Shown here piece by piece: positions 1 through 8,419 of a stretch of DNA of 64,000 bases. The notes below the pieces were generated by a model. That model worked only from the letters and a program-made list of their open reading frames with translations. It searched no databases and was not told the origin of the DNA. Made by a program: the position numbers and the translations under genes. The stretch's first letter is position 1, and the number at the start of each line of letters is the position of its first letter. Origin of the DNA: Candidatus Korarchaeum sp. (GTDB taxonomy: Archaea > Korarchaeota > Korarchaeia > Korarchaeales > Korarchaeaceae); assembly GCA_020833055.1 (NCBI GenBank), contig JAJHQZ010000001.1, positions 186,001-250,000 on the forward strand, written 5' to 3'.

Positions 1-2
1 CG

Positions 3-524
3 GGGAGATATGAGCTGAAGCTCGTCTCCAAGTACGGTGAGGCCAAACTGCCCCTTCAGATAGATGAGAAAGCTTCCTTCGAATTAATTGAGCTCAATGC
101 ATCTGGAAAACCGAGGCCGGGGGATAGAGGAGTTAAATTGTCACTCATCCTGAGGAACAGGGCTGATGTCACTGCTAATGATGCTGTGATAGAGATAGTA
201 ACTCCTTACTTGATAGGTACTACTTCCCTAGCGATAGGGGACGTCCCAGCGAGGAGCAATGCTTCTGCGATAATGGAAGTTGACATAGATAAACAAGCCC
301 CCTTGCAGATCCCTATCGATATAAAGATAACTTGGAAGCAAGATGGGAGGAGTTTATCGCAGACGATAAAAGCCAGCTTGAATTTAGTCAGTGGTGGTGT
401 AGAGCCTTGGGGGATTTTAATAGTGATCGTATTATCGCTGGTAACATTATTAGCGATCTTCAGAAGGAGAATCAAGTTCTCCGATTTCTTCTCACGAGCC
501 CGTACTGAACGAGAGTCTTCATAG
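3..524 (+). CDS. C-terminal part of a membrane-anchored surface protein (5' end outside window)
   Basis: The frame is open from the first bases of the window, so this is the 3' end of a longer gene; the internal TTG at 138 is not a convincing start. The visible part has beta-rich segments of the CARDB/S-layer-like kind found in archaeal exported proteins (a stretch reading LNASGKPRPGDRGVKL followed by an LRNRADV strand). Near the end is one hydrophobic helix (GILIVIVLSLVTLLAIF) followed by a basic FRRR stop-transfer and a short cytoplasmic tail. It is probably anchored at its C-terminus and exposed outside the cell. The last 53 bp overlap the convergent acyl-CoA synthetase gene. Family assignment is by general character only. 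Confidence 0.6.
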   Translation, partial: GRYELKLVSKYGEAKLPLQIDEKASFELIELNASGKPRPGDRGVKLSLILRNRADVTANDAVIEIVTPYLIGTTSLAIGDVPARSNASAIMEVDIDKQAPLQIPIDIKITWKQDGRSLSQTIKASLNLVSGGVEPWGILIVIVLSLVTLLAIFRRRIKFSDFFSRARTERESS

Positions 525-1914
525 CTTTAACAGCTCTCTCGGGCTCCGGATATGCTGGTATCCCCTCTCTCTCAAACATTTTCCTGAATTCCACTGCATA
601 CTGTGAGCTACCTACATCCATCGCCACCACCGGCTTCTTATAACGCTTAGTTACTTCCGCAAGCTTCTTCGGGAGCTCCCAAGTCACACCCGGGACGTGA
701 TGTAAGGCCAAGACTACTACACCGTGCACTCCCGGATCCTCCAATATAGTTTCCATAGCCCCCACGAATGAATCATCCGTAGCGCTACCAGTCAGATCTA
801 TCGGATTTCCAAGAGAAGCTATAGGTGGAATTACATTAGCCCTTTGAAGCTCTCTCAATTTCTCCTTCGTGAAATCGGAGAACTCAGCGAGCTTCAATCC
901 TACGGCTTCCGCTTCATCAGCTGCCATAACACCGACTCCGCCTCCATCCGTCAGTATAGCTATACTCTCACCCTCAGCCGGGGGTTGCATCGAGAGAGCC
1001 TTAGCGGCATCGAAGAGCTCCTCCATATCCATTACCCTTATCACTCCCGCTTGCTTGAATGCGGCATCATAGATAGAGTCGCTTCCAGCTATCGCAGCAG
1101 TATGAGAACTAGCAGCTCTGGCTCCAGCGCTCGTCCTCCCGGCTTTTAAGATGACTATAGGCTTTTCCCTCGTCACCTCCTTAGCTAGCTCTAGGAACTC
1201 CCTCCCCCTCTCTATAGACTCAGCGTATACTAAGATGACCTTCGTCTCTGGGTCATCCTTTAAGTACCTTATGACATCGACCTCATCTACATCAAGCTTA
1301 TTACCATAGCTCACAAATTTCGATAATCCGATATCCTCACCGTACATGTAATCTAAACAAGCGACCCCGAAGGCCCCGGATTGCGTGATTAAGGCCACGC
1401 TCCCGGGCTTAGGCCTCGGGGAGGAGATGTAGTTATTCCCCTGGATTTCCTTATCGATAGGAAGGAAGAGGGTGTCCACTCCAGTTGAAGGGGATATTAC
1501 ACCAACGCAATTGGGACCAATCACCCTGATCTCATACTTCCTCCTTATTTCATCTAGCATCCTCTGTAGCTTAACCCCCTCCCCGCCGATCTCAGCGAAA
1601 CCTCCACTTATAATCACGGCGCTCTTTATACCTTTCTTCCCGCATTCTTCGAGGGCTTGAGGTGTATTTGGTGCTGGAGTAACTATTATGGCTAACTCTG
1701 GTACCTTAGGAATGTCTAAAACACTCTTGTATGTCGGTACATTGAGTATCATCTCATCAGATCTCGGATTCACTGCGTAAAGCTCTCCCTTGTAAGTCCC
1801 TCTCTCCCTATTCTCGACCATCACTCTCAGGATCTCATAACCTATCTTCCCGGGCGATCTCGATGCGCCGACCACTACTATAGATTCCGGCTCGAAGAAC
1901 CCCCTCAAGCTCAA
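472..1914 (-). CDS. acdA: Acetate/acyl-CoA ligase (ADP-forming), alpha subunit
   Basis: This is the CoA-binding and CoA-ligase subunit of the archaeal NDP-forming acyl-CoA synthetase, which converts acetyl-CoA or another acyl-CoA plus ADP and phosphate to the acid and ATP in the cytoplasm. The 480-residue length fits the stand-alone alpha subunit. Visible features are an N-terminal Rossmann CoA-binding domain (VVVGASRSPGK near residue 15), the IGPNCVG segment near 132, the ITQSGAFG ligase motif near 176, and the phospho-histidine segment SSHTAAIAG with His271. The ATP-grasp beta subunit is not adjacent, so the partner must be encoded elsewhere. The 3' end overlaps the upstream surface-protein gene by 53 bp in convergent orientation. 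The substrate cannot be told from sequence. Confidence 0.92.
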   Translation of the reverse strand: MSLRGFFEPESIVVVGASRSPGKIGYEILRVMVENRERGTYKGELYAVNPRSDEMILNVPTYKSVLDIPKVPELAIIVTPAPNTPQALEECGKKGIKSAVIISGGFAEIGGEGVKLQRMLDEIRRKYEIRVIGPNCVGVISPSTGVDTLFLPIDKEIQGNNYISSPRPKPGSVALITQSGAFGVACLDYMYGEDIGLSKFVSYGNKLDVDEVDVIRYLKDDPETKVILVYAESIERGREFLELAKEVTREKPIVILKAGRTSAGARAASSHTAAIAGSDSIYDAAFKQAGVIRVMDMEELFDAAKALSMQPPAEGESIAILTDGGGVGVMAADEAEAVGLKLAEFSDFTKEKLRELQRANVIPPIASLGNPIDLTGSATDDSFVGAMETILEDPGVHGVVVLALHHVPGVTWELPKKLAEVTKRYKKPVVAMDVGSSQYAVEFRKMFEREGIPAYPEPERAVKAMKTLVQYGLVRRNRRT

Positions 1915-2010
1915 GTGACCACCCGTATGAAGTAAGGAAAGCTAATAAGTTTTATCCATCTTAACAGCTTTTCCAATAGAAGCTAAATAAATCAGATAGA
2001 GTAATTGGAG

Positions 2011-2040
2011 CCCGCTCAACAAAAAATATGGGAGCTGGGC
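2011..2040 (-). terminator. Possible terminator of the histone gene
   Basis: On the minus strand, just after the histone stop, the transcript would read a GC-rich GCCCAGCTCCC segment followed by a run of six U. The flanking GAGC/GCTC bases can pair loosely. U-rich termination is known in archaea; this is an inference from composition. Confidence 0.3.
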
Positions 2041-2054
2041 GGAGGGGGTTCAAC

Positions 2055-2279
2055 TCAAGCCTTCCAGACGGTCTTTATCGCGAGATCTATATCCTCACCA
2101 GATACAGTCTTTCTGTTCGCGTGTTTAGCTAAACTGACAGCCTGCCTGCTTACTTCCAGTGCAAACTTCTCCATATAGCGCTCTAATGTTTCAACAGCAG
2201 CGTCACTCACCCTCTCCGCACCAGCATCTCTTATTATCCTCCCAATGGGAGCAAGAGGTAGATACCTGACCCTTGGCAT
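2055..2279 (-). CDS. Archaeal histone
   Basis: This 74-residue protein is a minimal histone fold that dimerises and wraps DNA into archaeal nucleosomes. The three-helix pattern is clear: LPLAPIGRIIRDAGAERVS (helix 1 and loop), a central ETLERYMEKFALEVSRQAV helix, and HANRKTVSGEDIDLAIK with the usual RKTV loop and the ED-I-LA helix 3. There are no tails. It stands alone, with a TATA-like element (TTTATTTAAG at 2298-2307 on the minus strand) about 25 bases before the ATG, consistent with a leaderless transcript. The presence of a histone argues against most Sulfolobales-type Crenarchaeota. Confidence 0.95.
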   Translation of the reverse strand: MPRVRYLPLAPIGRIIRDAGAERVSDAAVETLERYMEKFALEVSRQAVSLAKHANRKTVSGEDIDLAIKTVWKA

Positions 2280-2661
2280 AAGTAAAAGGAAGGAGAACTT
2301 AAATAAAAATTTTTCCCCTGCATTGCAACTACATGCGTTGAAAGGGGAACTATGTATTTAATGCTAGAATATTCCATTTACATTAAACTCAAATAAATTT
2401 AACATATGGGATCTCTTGAAATGAAGGGATTTTATGAGACTTTCGGGTGAGATAAGATTAAATTATGTTTTTCTAGAAAAATGTGCGAATATAGGAAATT
2501 TAGAGTGCTCCCCCAGGTAATTGGATGCTTAGCATAATGCGTCCAAATGCATGCATCCTCATGAGAGGAGGATCCTCGCAATGAATACCTCTAGCTTCTC
2601 GCAAACCACTTTACTCTGGATGAGAGCCTTCAGGTGACCATAAAGAGTCTCTATAACTCTC
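2280..2661. other. Intergenic region, AT-rich, no gene recognised
   Basis: This 382-bp stretch holds the histone promoter at its left end. There is a small CCTC-ATGA-GAGG hairpin near 2557-2570 and an ATGCATGCAT run. I found no tRNA, no convincing box C/D RNA and no plausible reading frame. Confidence 0.4.
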
Positions 2662-3540
2662 TTAAGAGATCACTCTGACTTCTCGGGATACATTCCCTAT
2701 GAAGCTCACCTTATATCCATGTACCTCGAGTATCTCCCTTATCTGATCCACTCGCTCATACTTAGGGATCGCTGCTAAAACTACGCCAGAGCTAGGAAGT
2801 CTTAATGGATCCAAGTTCATTTGAGTTGCGATACTCACTAATTCTGGGGGGAATTCGATACTATCCCTTGAGATCATGAAACCGGTTCCCGATAGATCCG
2901 CAAGCTTATTCAAAGATTCTAGAATTCCGTTACTATCGACACATATGAGTCCATTTACTTTAGATATCATAAGGGTAGTTTTCGCAGCATCTACGCATGT
3001 GAGCATCCAGAGAGCTCTTTTCCATCTGAGGACGCTGTCCCCCATTCCTAGCTTTGTGAATAGCTCTGGCTTCATGTTCGCGATCAAGTAGAGGAATTCA
3101 GCTCCTGGAACTCCGATTAGAACTATAAGATCCCCGATCTTGATATTAGTCGGCAATATAATTTCTCTTACCTCGCCTCTCATAGATACGATAGCGAGAG
3201 CCCTCTTCCGTCCATACACTACTTTACTCTCCACTCTCGCATGATATCTTTGGGCCTCTCCCTCGAAATTCTCGACAATTTCACGATGGATCTCCGGTAA
3301 AAAGAAGCTCCCAAAAACGAACCTAGGATCAGCTCCTACTGCAGAAATCTTCGAGGCCGGGAGGTGAAATGATAGGAAGCCCATGTCTTCCAGAGGTATT
3401 TCAGCAATCACTTCCGTGGTATGAACTTTATAATATCCTCGGGACGTCTCGAGGACCAGATTCAGCTCCGGTAGTACCATTCCCATATCCGAGTTCTCTG
3501 AATGCTCTATCGATGTATTCATGGGTTTATGGAAACGCAA
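2662..3540 (-). CDS. AIR synthase-related (PurM/HypE/SelD-like fold) protein
   Basis: The protein resembles the two-domain PurM superfamily (AIR synthase, HypE, ThiL, SelD), ATP-using enzymes that phosphorylate or carbamoylate small groups. The N-terminal half carries a degenerate KISAVGADPRFVFGSFFLP segment, matching the D-x-A-x-G-A-x-P strand of the family, and residues 132-150 have the IKIGDLIVLIGVPGAEF glycine-rich start of the C-terminal domain. The acidic metal/ATP-binding DGV signature and a HypE-type C-terminal cysteine are not evident, so the reaction is unknown. The start is uncertain: Met1, Met7 (MNTSIEH) and Met19 or Met21 are all possible. It stands alone between the histone gene and pheA. 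Confidence 0.6.
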   Translation of the reverse strand: MRFHKPMNTSIEHSENSDMGMVLPELNLVLETSRGYYKVHTTEVIAEIPLEDMGFLSFHLPASKISAVGADPRFVFGSFFLPEIHREIVENFEGEAQRYHARVESKVVYGRKRALAIVSMRGEVREIILPTNIKIGDLIVLIGVPGAEFLYLIANMKPELFTKLGMGDSVLRWKRALWMLTCVDAAKTTLMISKVNGLICVDSNGILESLNKLADLSGTGFMISRDSIEFPPELVSIATQMNLDPLRLPSSGVVLAAIPKYERVDQIREILEVHGYKVSFIGNVSREVRVIS

Positions 3541-3718
3541 GTCCTCACCTTCTCAATACCTAGTAGGGCCTCTAGGAGCTATTAAGATTCACCTCCCTTT
3601 GATCTTCGAGAGGGTCGGAGAAATTTCTGAAGATGTAGTTTAAAGGTCCTATTTGTAAATTAATAAGTGAATGCTCTGCAAGAAGTTAATGTTATTAAAT
3701 GCTTAGACTCCCATCGGA

Positions 3719-3844
3719 TTGAGTATTGTGGGGGAAGTATCTACACAACACTTGAAGATGTTCTTGAAGCCTGTCGATCCTCAAGACTGCGATCATCTTA
3801 AAACGATAAATTTTTCCATATTCATCCTCACGCGTCATGAATGA
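3719..3844 (+). CDS. Candidate small ORF (41 aa) coupled to pheA
   Basis: A TTG-initiated frame of 41 codons ends exactly in an ATGA overlap with the pheA start (TGA at 3842-3844, ATG at 3841-3843), the usual mark of translational coupling. A TATA-like TTATTAAAT at about 3690-3699 lies about 26 bases before the TTG, as expected for a leaderless mRNA. The product has no family I recognise; it contains three Phe and ends in a hydrophobic stretch (INFSIFILT). It might be a small protein or a leader peptide for phenylalanine control. Being so short, it could still be chance. Confidence 0.35.
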   Translation: MSIVGEVSTQHLKMFLKPVDPQDCDHLKTINFSIFILTRHE

Positions 3845-4656
3845 GAGTCGCGATTCAGGGGGAGAGAGGCTCCTATAGTGAAGAAGCTGCTCACCTCTAC
3901 TTCAAATCACAAGAATTCGAATTATTAAATAAGAATTACTTAGATGAAGTCTTTGACTCTATCCAATCTGGTGAGGCGGATTACGGTGTAATCCCTATAG
4001 AGAATTCTACAACTGGTAGCATAAGGAAATCCCTCGATCTATTACTCGAGAGGGATGTCAGGGTAATTGGAGAAGTCAAGTTGAAGGTTTCTCACGCGCT
4101 AATGAGTTTGAAAGGTAGCTTAGAGGATATAAGGATCGTATACTCCCACCCGGAGGCTATAGCCCAGTGTGAGAGATTTTTGAGGGAAAAGGGTTGGGTG
4201 GTAGTTCCTAGCTTAGACACAGCAGGAGCTGCTAGAATCGTGGCTAATTCGAATGATACTAGCTTAGCTGCTATAGCGAGCGAGAGAGCTGCTTCTATCT
4301 ACGGTCTGAAGATAGTGGCCAGAGACATCCAAGATAACCCCCTGAACATAACTAGGTTCTTCGTAATATCTCCGAGGGATCAAATCAGTGAGGATGCTGA
4401 TACAACAGCTGCTTTCTTCGCGACGAGCCATAAGCCCGGTTCTCTCTGGAGAGCTCTGGGGGCGTTCGCCCGTAGGAATATAAATCTGCTTTGGTTAGAA
4501 TCGAGGCCTATTAAGGGAGAGCCATGGAATTACTCCTTCTATGTGGAGTTCGAAGGTTCCATAAATGACTATGCTGTGAGGGAAGCTATACGCGAGCTAG
4601 AAGGGTTAACTATTTGGATAAAGATCTTAGGGAGCTACAGAAGGATGATCCTCTAA
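3841..4656 (+). CDS. pheA: Prephenate dehydratase
   Basis: It converts prephenate to phenylpyruvate, the committed step to phenylalanine, in the cytoplasm. The N-terminal catalytic domain begins with IQGERGSYSEEAA, has IPIENSTTGS near 57-66, and ends with the TRF motif (NITRFF) whose Thr is catalytic in the family. Residues from about 195 form a C-terminal ACT domain with the ESRP regulatory motif (WLESRP), the known site of phenylalanine feedback inhibition. The length of 271 residues is normal for the monofunctional enzyme; there is no fused chorismate mutase. An upstream small frame overlaps the ATG by ATGA. The last 30 bp overlap the convergent tsr3 gene. Confidence 0.94.
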   Translation: MRVAIQGERGSYSEEAAHLYFKSQEFELLNKNYLDEVFDSIQSGEADYGVIPIENSTTGSIRKSLDLLLERDVRVIGEVKLKVSHALMSLKGSLEDIRIVYSHPEAIAQCERFLREKGWVVVPSLDTAGAARIVANSNDTSLAAIASERAASIYGLKIVARDIQDNPLNITRFFVISPRDQISEDADTTAAFFATSHKPGSLWRALGAFARRNINLLWLESRPIKGEPWNYSFYVEFEGSINDYAVREAIRELEGLTIWIKILGSYRRMIL

Positions 4657-5142
4657 CTCCTTCTTGAACTTCTCACTCAGGGCTCTCACTTCCTCCTCAC
4701 AACTAGATTCTGCGTAAGCCTTAAGTCTATCCTCATTTATCCTTAAGAACTCCTCCCCCCAGCTGAATGGCCTTAAAATATCTAATGAGAGATCCCAATA
4801 TCCCAAAATTATAAGAGCTGAGGCCAGGGCCTCGACTGTTGAGAGGTACTCGGGGACTCCGTAATTTATAGGGTTAGCCGCGACTAAGAACGGGAGTCTC
4901 CTTTGGAGACCGACTGGCCATCTAACCTCCTTTATCCTCCTCCAGGATGCATCGACAGCGACTAATGCCCTTGCTTCTTTCCTATCGGCTGGAGATAAGT
5001 ATCTACTCGCGAACGGATTCAGTATAATAGATCCTCTCGATTTTCTATATCTCTCCGCTAATTTCAGCCTGAGGAGCTTGGCCCCAGTTGCTTTCTTAGG
5101 GTCGTCATGGCCCAATCTAAGTACGTATATCTTGATGCTCAC
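4627..5142 (-). CDS. tsr3: Tsr3-type rRNA aminocarboxypropyltransferase (DUF367)
   Basis: Tsr3 transfers the aminocarboxypropyl group of SAM to a hypermodified uridine of small-subunit rRNA and is widely conserved in archaea and eukaryotes. Family features are visible: the N-terminal IYVLRLGHDDPKKATGAKL, ILNPFASRYLSPAD near 41-54, ALVAVDASWRRI near 59-70, and RRLPFLVAANPINYG near 80-95. The C-terminal third is helical with FSWGEEFL. It overlaps the downstream Lrp-like gene by 4 bp (ATGA), so the two are likely co-transcribed with the regulator first. It also overlaps pheA convergently. Confidence 0.92.
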   Translation of the reverse strand: MSIKIYVLRLGHDDPKKATGAKLLRLKLAERYRKSRGSIILNPFASRYLSPADRKEARALVAVDASWRRIKEVRWPVGLQRRLPFLVAANPINYGVPEYLSTVEALASALIILGYWDLSLDILRPFSWGEEFLRINEDRLKAYAESSCEEEVRALSEKFKKELEDHPSVAP

Positions 5143-5384
5143 TTCAACTTCTCCAGCACTATGAAAGTTACCGTATTCTCAACGCCTTCCTGACTCCTCA
5201 GAACCTCTATTATCCTAGCGAGCTCAAATGTATTTGCAGCCTCAACTCTCATGAGGAAATCGAATTCCCCAGTCACGTAGAATATCTCTTTAATCTTATC
5301 ACTTGCCGAGAAAGTCTTCTTGAGTTCAGCGGTACTAGAGGGCCTGACACTCACAGCAATGAATGCCTCGAGCATATCGACCAC
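5139..5384 (-). CDS. Stand-alone Lrp/AsnC effector-binding (RAM) domain protein
   Basis: The 81 residues match only the C-terminal regulation-of-amino-acid-metabolism domain of Lrp/AsnC transcription factors. It has a beta-alpha-beta ferredoxin-like layout (MLEAFIAVSVRP, then VTGEFDFLMRVEA with the typical G-x-x-D-x-x-L, then VENTVTFIVLEKL). There is no helix-turn-helix. Such solo proteins form oligomeric effector sensors and are common in archaea. It is the first gene of a pair with tsr3, joined by an ATGA overlap. Confidence 0.85.
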   Translation of the reverse strand: MVDMLEAFIAVSVRPSSTAELKKTFSASDKIKEIFYVTGEFDFLMRVEAANTFELARIIEVLRSQEGVENTVTFIVLEKLK

Positions 5385-5528
5385 TATCTGGATCTTCAGC
5401 GAGTTTCTCTTAATAAATTATCGGTTAACATATTTTTCGGGATCTGGGCACTTATTAGGCTATTGACGATCTACATATCCGCAATAACAGCTTAAATAAG
5501 TGTGGTGGTCTAGGGCTTAGGTGATCGC

Positions 5529-5729
5529 ATGGCCCAACAGATAGTATTGACAGTCGATGAGGAATTGATAAAAGCAATAGATGCCCTCGTGATGGAGGGT
5601 AATTTTAAGAGCAGATCGGAAGCCATAAAGGCTGCCCTTCTGGGTTTTATTAGGAGTAAGAATGCTGAAAGGGTGAAATTAGCTTTTGAGGATTTCATCT
5701 CTCAATCTATCTCCGATTTTAGGAAGTGA
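5529..5729 (+). CDS. Ribbon-helix-helix (CopG/Arc type) DNA-binding protein
   Basis: This is a small dimeric transcription regulator. The N-terminal strand QQIVLTVDEELIKAIDALV leads into the first helix, and NFKSRSEAIKAALLGFI is the second helix with its SRSEA turn, which is diagnostic of the fold. The rest is a charged tail. A TATA-like CTTAAATAAG at about 5490-5499 and an AGGTGAT ribosome-binding site directly before the ATG support the start. No toxin gene is adjacent, so an autoregulator or a global regulator is as likely as an antitoxin. Its target is unknown. Confidence 0.85.
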   Translation: MAQQIVLTVDEELIKAIDALVMEGNFKSRSEAIKAALLGFIRSKNAERVKLAFEDFISQSISDFRK

Positions 5730-5801
5730 TCGTGCATCAATGATATCATCTATTAACATCTATTCCCCATCGATATTATTAAGTCTAGGTCACTTTCTTT
5801 A

Positions 5802-6248
5802 TTGCTCAATCAAGTTTTTAATGAAGTAGACTACCAAAGCCCTATGGGAGTCAACTTAGAGGTTAAGGGAGAACTCGTATTCGAGAGTGAGGAAAAGTGC
5901 TCGGAGTTCTTCAATAGACTTGGAATAGACTTGAGAAAGGGGGAGAAGGAGTCAAAGGATTTGAAGGTAGTAGATATAAGAGAGAAAGATGGTAGATGTC
6001 ATGTCAGATTTGAGGGGAGGGCAAACTGGCCCTCTAAGATATCACCACCTGATGAAGATCCTCTGAATTGGCTTGAATCACAAGTGGTAGCGCTCATATG
6101 GGATATCGAGGATCTGAAGAGCTTAGAGGTATTTAGAGCAAAAGACATTAAATTTGAATTCTATACAGAAGAAGAAATTGATAGAAAAAGGGATGAATAT
6201 AATAAATGGTGGATGGAATCTGCAAGCAATATAACAAGTTTGTTCTAA
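5802..6248 (+). CDS. Hypothetical protein, acidic, unknown function
   Basis: I do not recognise a family. The 148 residues are rich in Glu, Asp and Lys and alternate short strands with helices (NLEVKGELVFESEEKCSEFF, then DIREKDGRCHVRFEGRANW). A Trp-containing stretch is followed by a basic/acidic helix near the end (EEEIDRKRDEYNKWW). The TTG start is favoured because TTATTAAG at 5776-5783 lies about 26 bases upstream, as for a leaderless transcript; the in-frame ATG at 5844 has no such support. No signal peptide or membrane segment is visible. It follows the RHH regulator with a 72-bp gap and may have its own promoter. Confidence 0.6.
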   Translation: MLNQVFNEVDYQSPMGVNLEVKGELVFESEEKCSEFFNRLGIDLRKGEKESKDLKVVDIREKDGRCHVRFEGRANWPSKISPPDEDPLNWLESQVVALIWDIEDLKSLEVFRAKDIKFEFYTEEEIDRKRDEYNKWWMESASNITSLF

Positions 6249-6593
6249 GCTCTAGGGGGATTTAACTCAATTTTAAGTTATAAGTAGTTTTTTAAGATGT
6301 GTGAAGGATAAGTCTCATAGCCCGCATAAAGTTTCTGCATAACTTTTAGAACTATTTTATTTAAAGTGACTAAATAGTTTTAAATAGACTCACGATATAG
6401 ATTTTGATTACACTGGTTTCTCAATAACTCGCTTCTCGGATTAAACAACCGGATGTCCTAATGATAGCGTCTCCTAGGCCCATTAATGGATTATTATAGC
6501 TACGTTGGATCCTATGTACTAGTTTGGGAGTGGCGAGTAGGTCATGCAATAACCTAATACTTTTTAAATAAGTACATCAGTCTACAAACTAGG
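6249..6593. other. Intergenic region upstream of aIF1
   Basis: AT-rich over 345 bp. The only clear signal is the TATA-like TTTTTAAATAAG at about 6562-6573, which serves the next gene. I see no RNA gene or credible frame here. Confidence 0.4.
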
Positions 6594-6917
6594 ATGGTCG
6601 CGTTCGAGGAGAGAGTTAGAGATCCTATCACCGGGCTTCCAATCGAGCTGTTCGCCTGGGAGGAAGTTGAGAAGGAACTCAGACCAGTTAAGATAAGATA
6701 TGAGAAGAGGAAGGGGAAGGACGTCACGATAATAGAGAACTTACCGTTCTCAGACGATAATATATGGAACTTCCTCAAGGAAATAAAGAGGATTCTAGCA
6801 TGCGGAGGGACCTATAAGGACGGATATATCCTTCTTCAAGGGGACCATAGACATAAGGTCGCTAGATTACTCACGGAGAAGTGGGGTATATCGAGTGACC
6901 AGATAGAAGTGGAGTGA
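6594..6917 (+). CDS. Translation initiation factor aIF1 (SUI1 family)
   Basis: aIF1 binds the 30S P-site region and controls start-codon selection. The SUI1 core is clear: IRYEKRKGKDVTIIENLP (first strands and basic loop), then LKEIKRILACGGTYKDGYILLQGDHR with the CGG-x-x-K-x-x-x-I-x-L-Q-G-D/H motif, and a final helix HKVARLLTEKWGI. The N-terminal extension (DPITGLPIELFAWEEVEKE) is of the archaeal type. The gene is monocistronic, with a TATA box about 26 bases before the ATG, so a leaderless mRNA is likely. Confidence 0.93.
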   Translation: MVAFEERVRDPITGLPIELFAWEEVEKELRPVKIRYEKRKGKDVTIIENLPFSDDNIWNFLKEIKRILACGGTYKDGYILLQGDHRHKVARLLTEKWGISSDQIEVE

Positions 6918-7348
6918 TAAGTTTAGCAGAGTTCAACAATGCTGAGCGATTTCGTTTCCACCGTAGAAGTTATTATGGAAATTTTTAGTGGATGAGATTC
7001 CTTGGACACCTCTTTATATATTTTCCGGTCTAAAATGAGCTGACCCACCATTCACATCACCCTCAATATCGACGTATTTATTCGACTCTCGAACTGCTTT
7101 TACGCAATATTCTAGTAATCCTCTTTTTAGAAGAATGAGACTTATTAGATAATGAATGCTCGAAAGGATCGCTGAAAGGCTCTAGGGTGAGAGTTCTTAA
7201 TCCCCGAAGCCCCGAGCTACTGAAGGTTTAAAGATGAAATTCTGATGAACATATCCCTAAAATTTCTTCATTAAATCCTCTGAAAGGTAGGAAATCCTAA
7301 CTCTAAACAATTGGATACCTTTTTAACTTTCAGTCGGATTTAACGCTG
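6918..7348. other. Intergenic region between aIF1 and a glycosyltransferase
   Basis: A 431-bp gap with no credible reading frame. Two stretches have GATGA and CTGA elements (about 7149-7224 and 7241-7283), but box spacing is poor for a C/D guide RNA. CTTTTTAACTT at about 7318-7328 is the likely promoter of the following gene. Confidence 0.4.
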
Positions 7349-8245
7349 ATGAAAGCTGCCCTCATACCGGCTTACAATGAAGAAGCTAGGATAGCTCCAG
7401 TCATATTGAGGGCCAAGAAGTACGTGAATATAGTGATAGTCTGCGATGATGGTTCCGATGACCTAACAGGGGAAATAGCTAGAAGCTTAGGGGCTGAGGT
7501 CGTTAGGCATGAGAGGAACATGGGTTACGGGGCCGCCCTCCTTACCCTATTCAAGAAAGCATTAGAGATGAACGTAAGCCTTGCGGTCACGATAGATGCC
7601 GATGGTCAGCACGATCCCGATTTCATCCCAGCTCTCTTCAAACCCATAGAGGAGGGGAGAGCTGATTTCGTCATAGGTTCGAGGTTCATGGAGGGAAGCT
7701 CGACTCCTGGCATTTCCTTCCTCAGGAAGCTAGCTCTCAAGATACTCAATGCCCTGGGCAGGAGGGCTACAGAGCTCAAGATATCCGATACACAGAGCGG
7801 GATGAGGGCATACTCGAGGAGGGCCCTTGAGATAGCTGCCGGGGCTATAGAGAGGGGGATGGGTGTGAGCTTCGGGATACTGAAGGAGTTAAGTAGACAT
7901 GGGCTCAGAGTAGCTGAGGTCCCCATAAGCGTCAGCTACATAGGGAGCAAGCCATCGAAGAACCCTGTTCTGCACTTCTCTGAGTTAATAGCCACGATAC
8001 TGAGGATCGTATTGGAGGAGAGACCCCTCCTCTACCTCGGGGTCCCAGGAGCCGTCATGGTTATCGTAAGCTTATACTTCGGACTCTTCCTCCTCAGTTT
8101 ATACTTCTCAACGAAGTACTTCAGCGTTCCCATGGCTTTCATCTCACTAGGCTCCCTCATGCTGGGGATAATACTCATAATAGCCGCCCTGCAGCTTTAC
8201 TCAATAGCTAGGATAAGGGACGAACTGAGGAGGGTCAGGAGCTAA
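7349..8245 (+). CDS. GT2 glycosyltransferase, DPM1-like with two C-terminal membrane helices
   Basis: It likely transfers a sugar from a nucleotide donor to a polyprenyl phosphate at the inner face of the membrane, supplying surface glycan or N-glycan synthesis. The GT-A domain has ALIPAYNEEARI at the start, CDDGSDDLTGEIA near 33, TIDADGQHDPDFI (the D-x-D metal site) near 88-100, and SDTQSGMRAYSRRAL near 150. Two hydrophobic segments follow (GVPGAVMVIVSLYFGLFLL and MAFISLGSLMLGIILIIAAL). This architecture matches dolichol-phosphate mannose/glucose synthases. The TATA-to-ATG distance suggests a leaderless mRNA. Sugar and acceptor cannot be decided. Confidence 0.88.
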   Translation: MKAALIPAYNEEARIAPVILRAKKYVNIVIVCDDGSDDLTGEIARSLGAEVVRHERNMGYGAALLTLFKKALEMNVSLAVTIDADGQHDPDFIPALFKPIEEGRADFVIGSRFMEGSSTPGISFLRKLALKILNALGRRATELKISDTQSGMRAYSRRALEIAAGAIERGMGVSFGILKELSRHGLRVAEVPISVSYIGSKPSKNPVLHFSELIATILRIVLEERPLLYLGVPGAVMVIVSLYFGLFLLSLYFSTKYFSVPMAFISLGSLMLGIILIIAALQLYSIARIRDELRRVRS

Positions 8246-8419
8246 CCTCTCGACTTCCCAAATGTATCTGAGATGAGAGAGTTCAAGGAGTTGAGCTGAT
8301 CAGTCATCTCCTTCGAGGCCGAGGGCCAGCTCATCCGACGCTGATCCTGTTATAGGGAAAGGAGTAGGAGGAGAAGTCAGCTACACTCTCCTTAAGCCTA
8401 TATTCAATACTCTCAATTT

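Noticed and set aside
7149-7283. Two possible box C/D guide RNAs between aIF1 and the glycosyltransferase
   Set aside because: GATGA and CTGA words are present but boxes are incomplete and guide spacings do not fit the usual archaeal layout.
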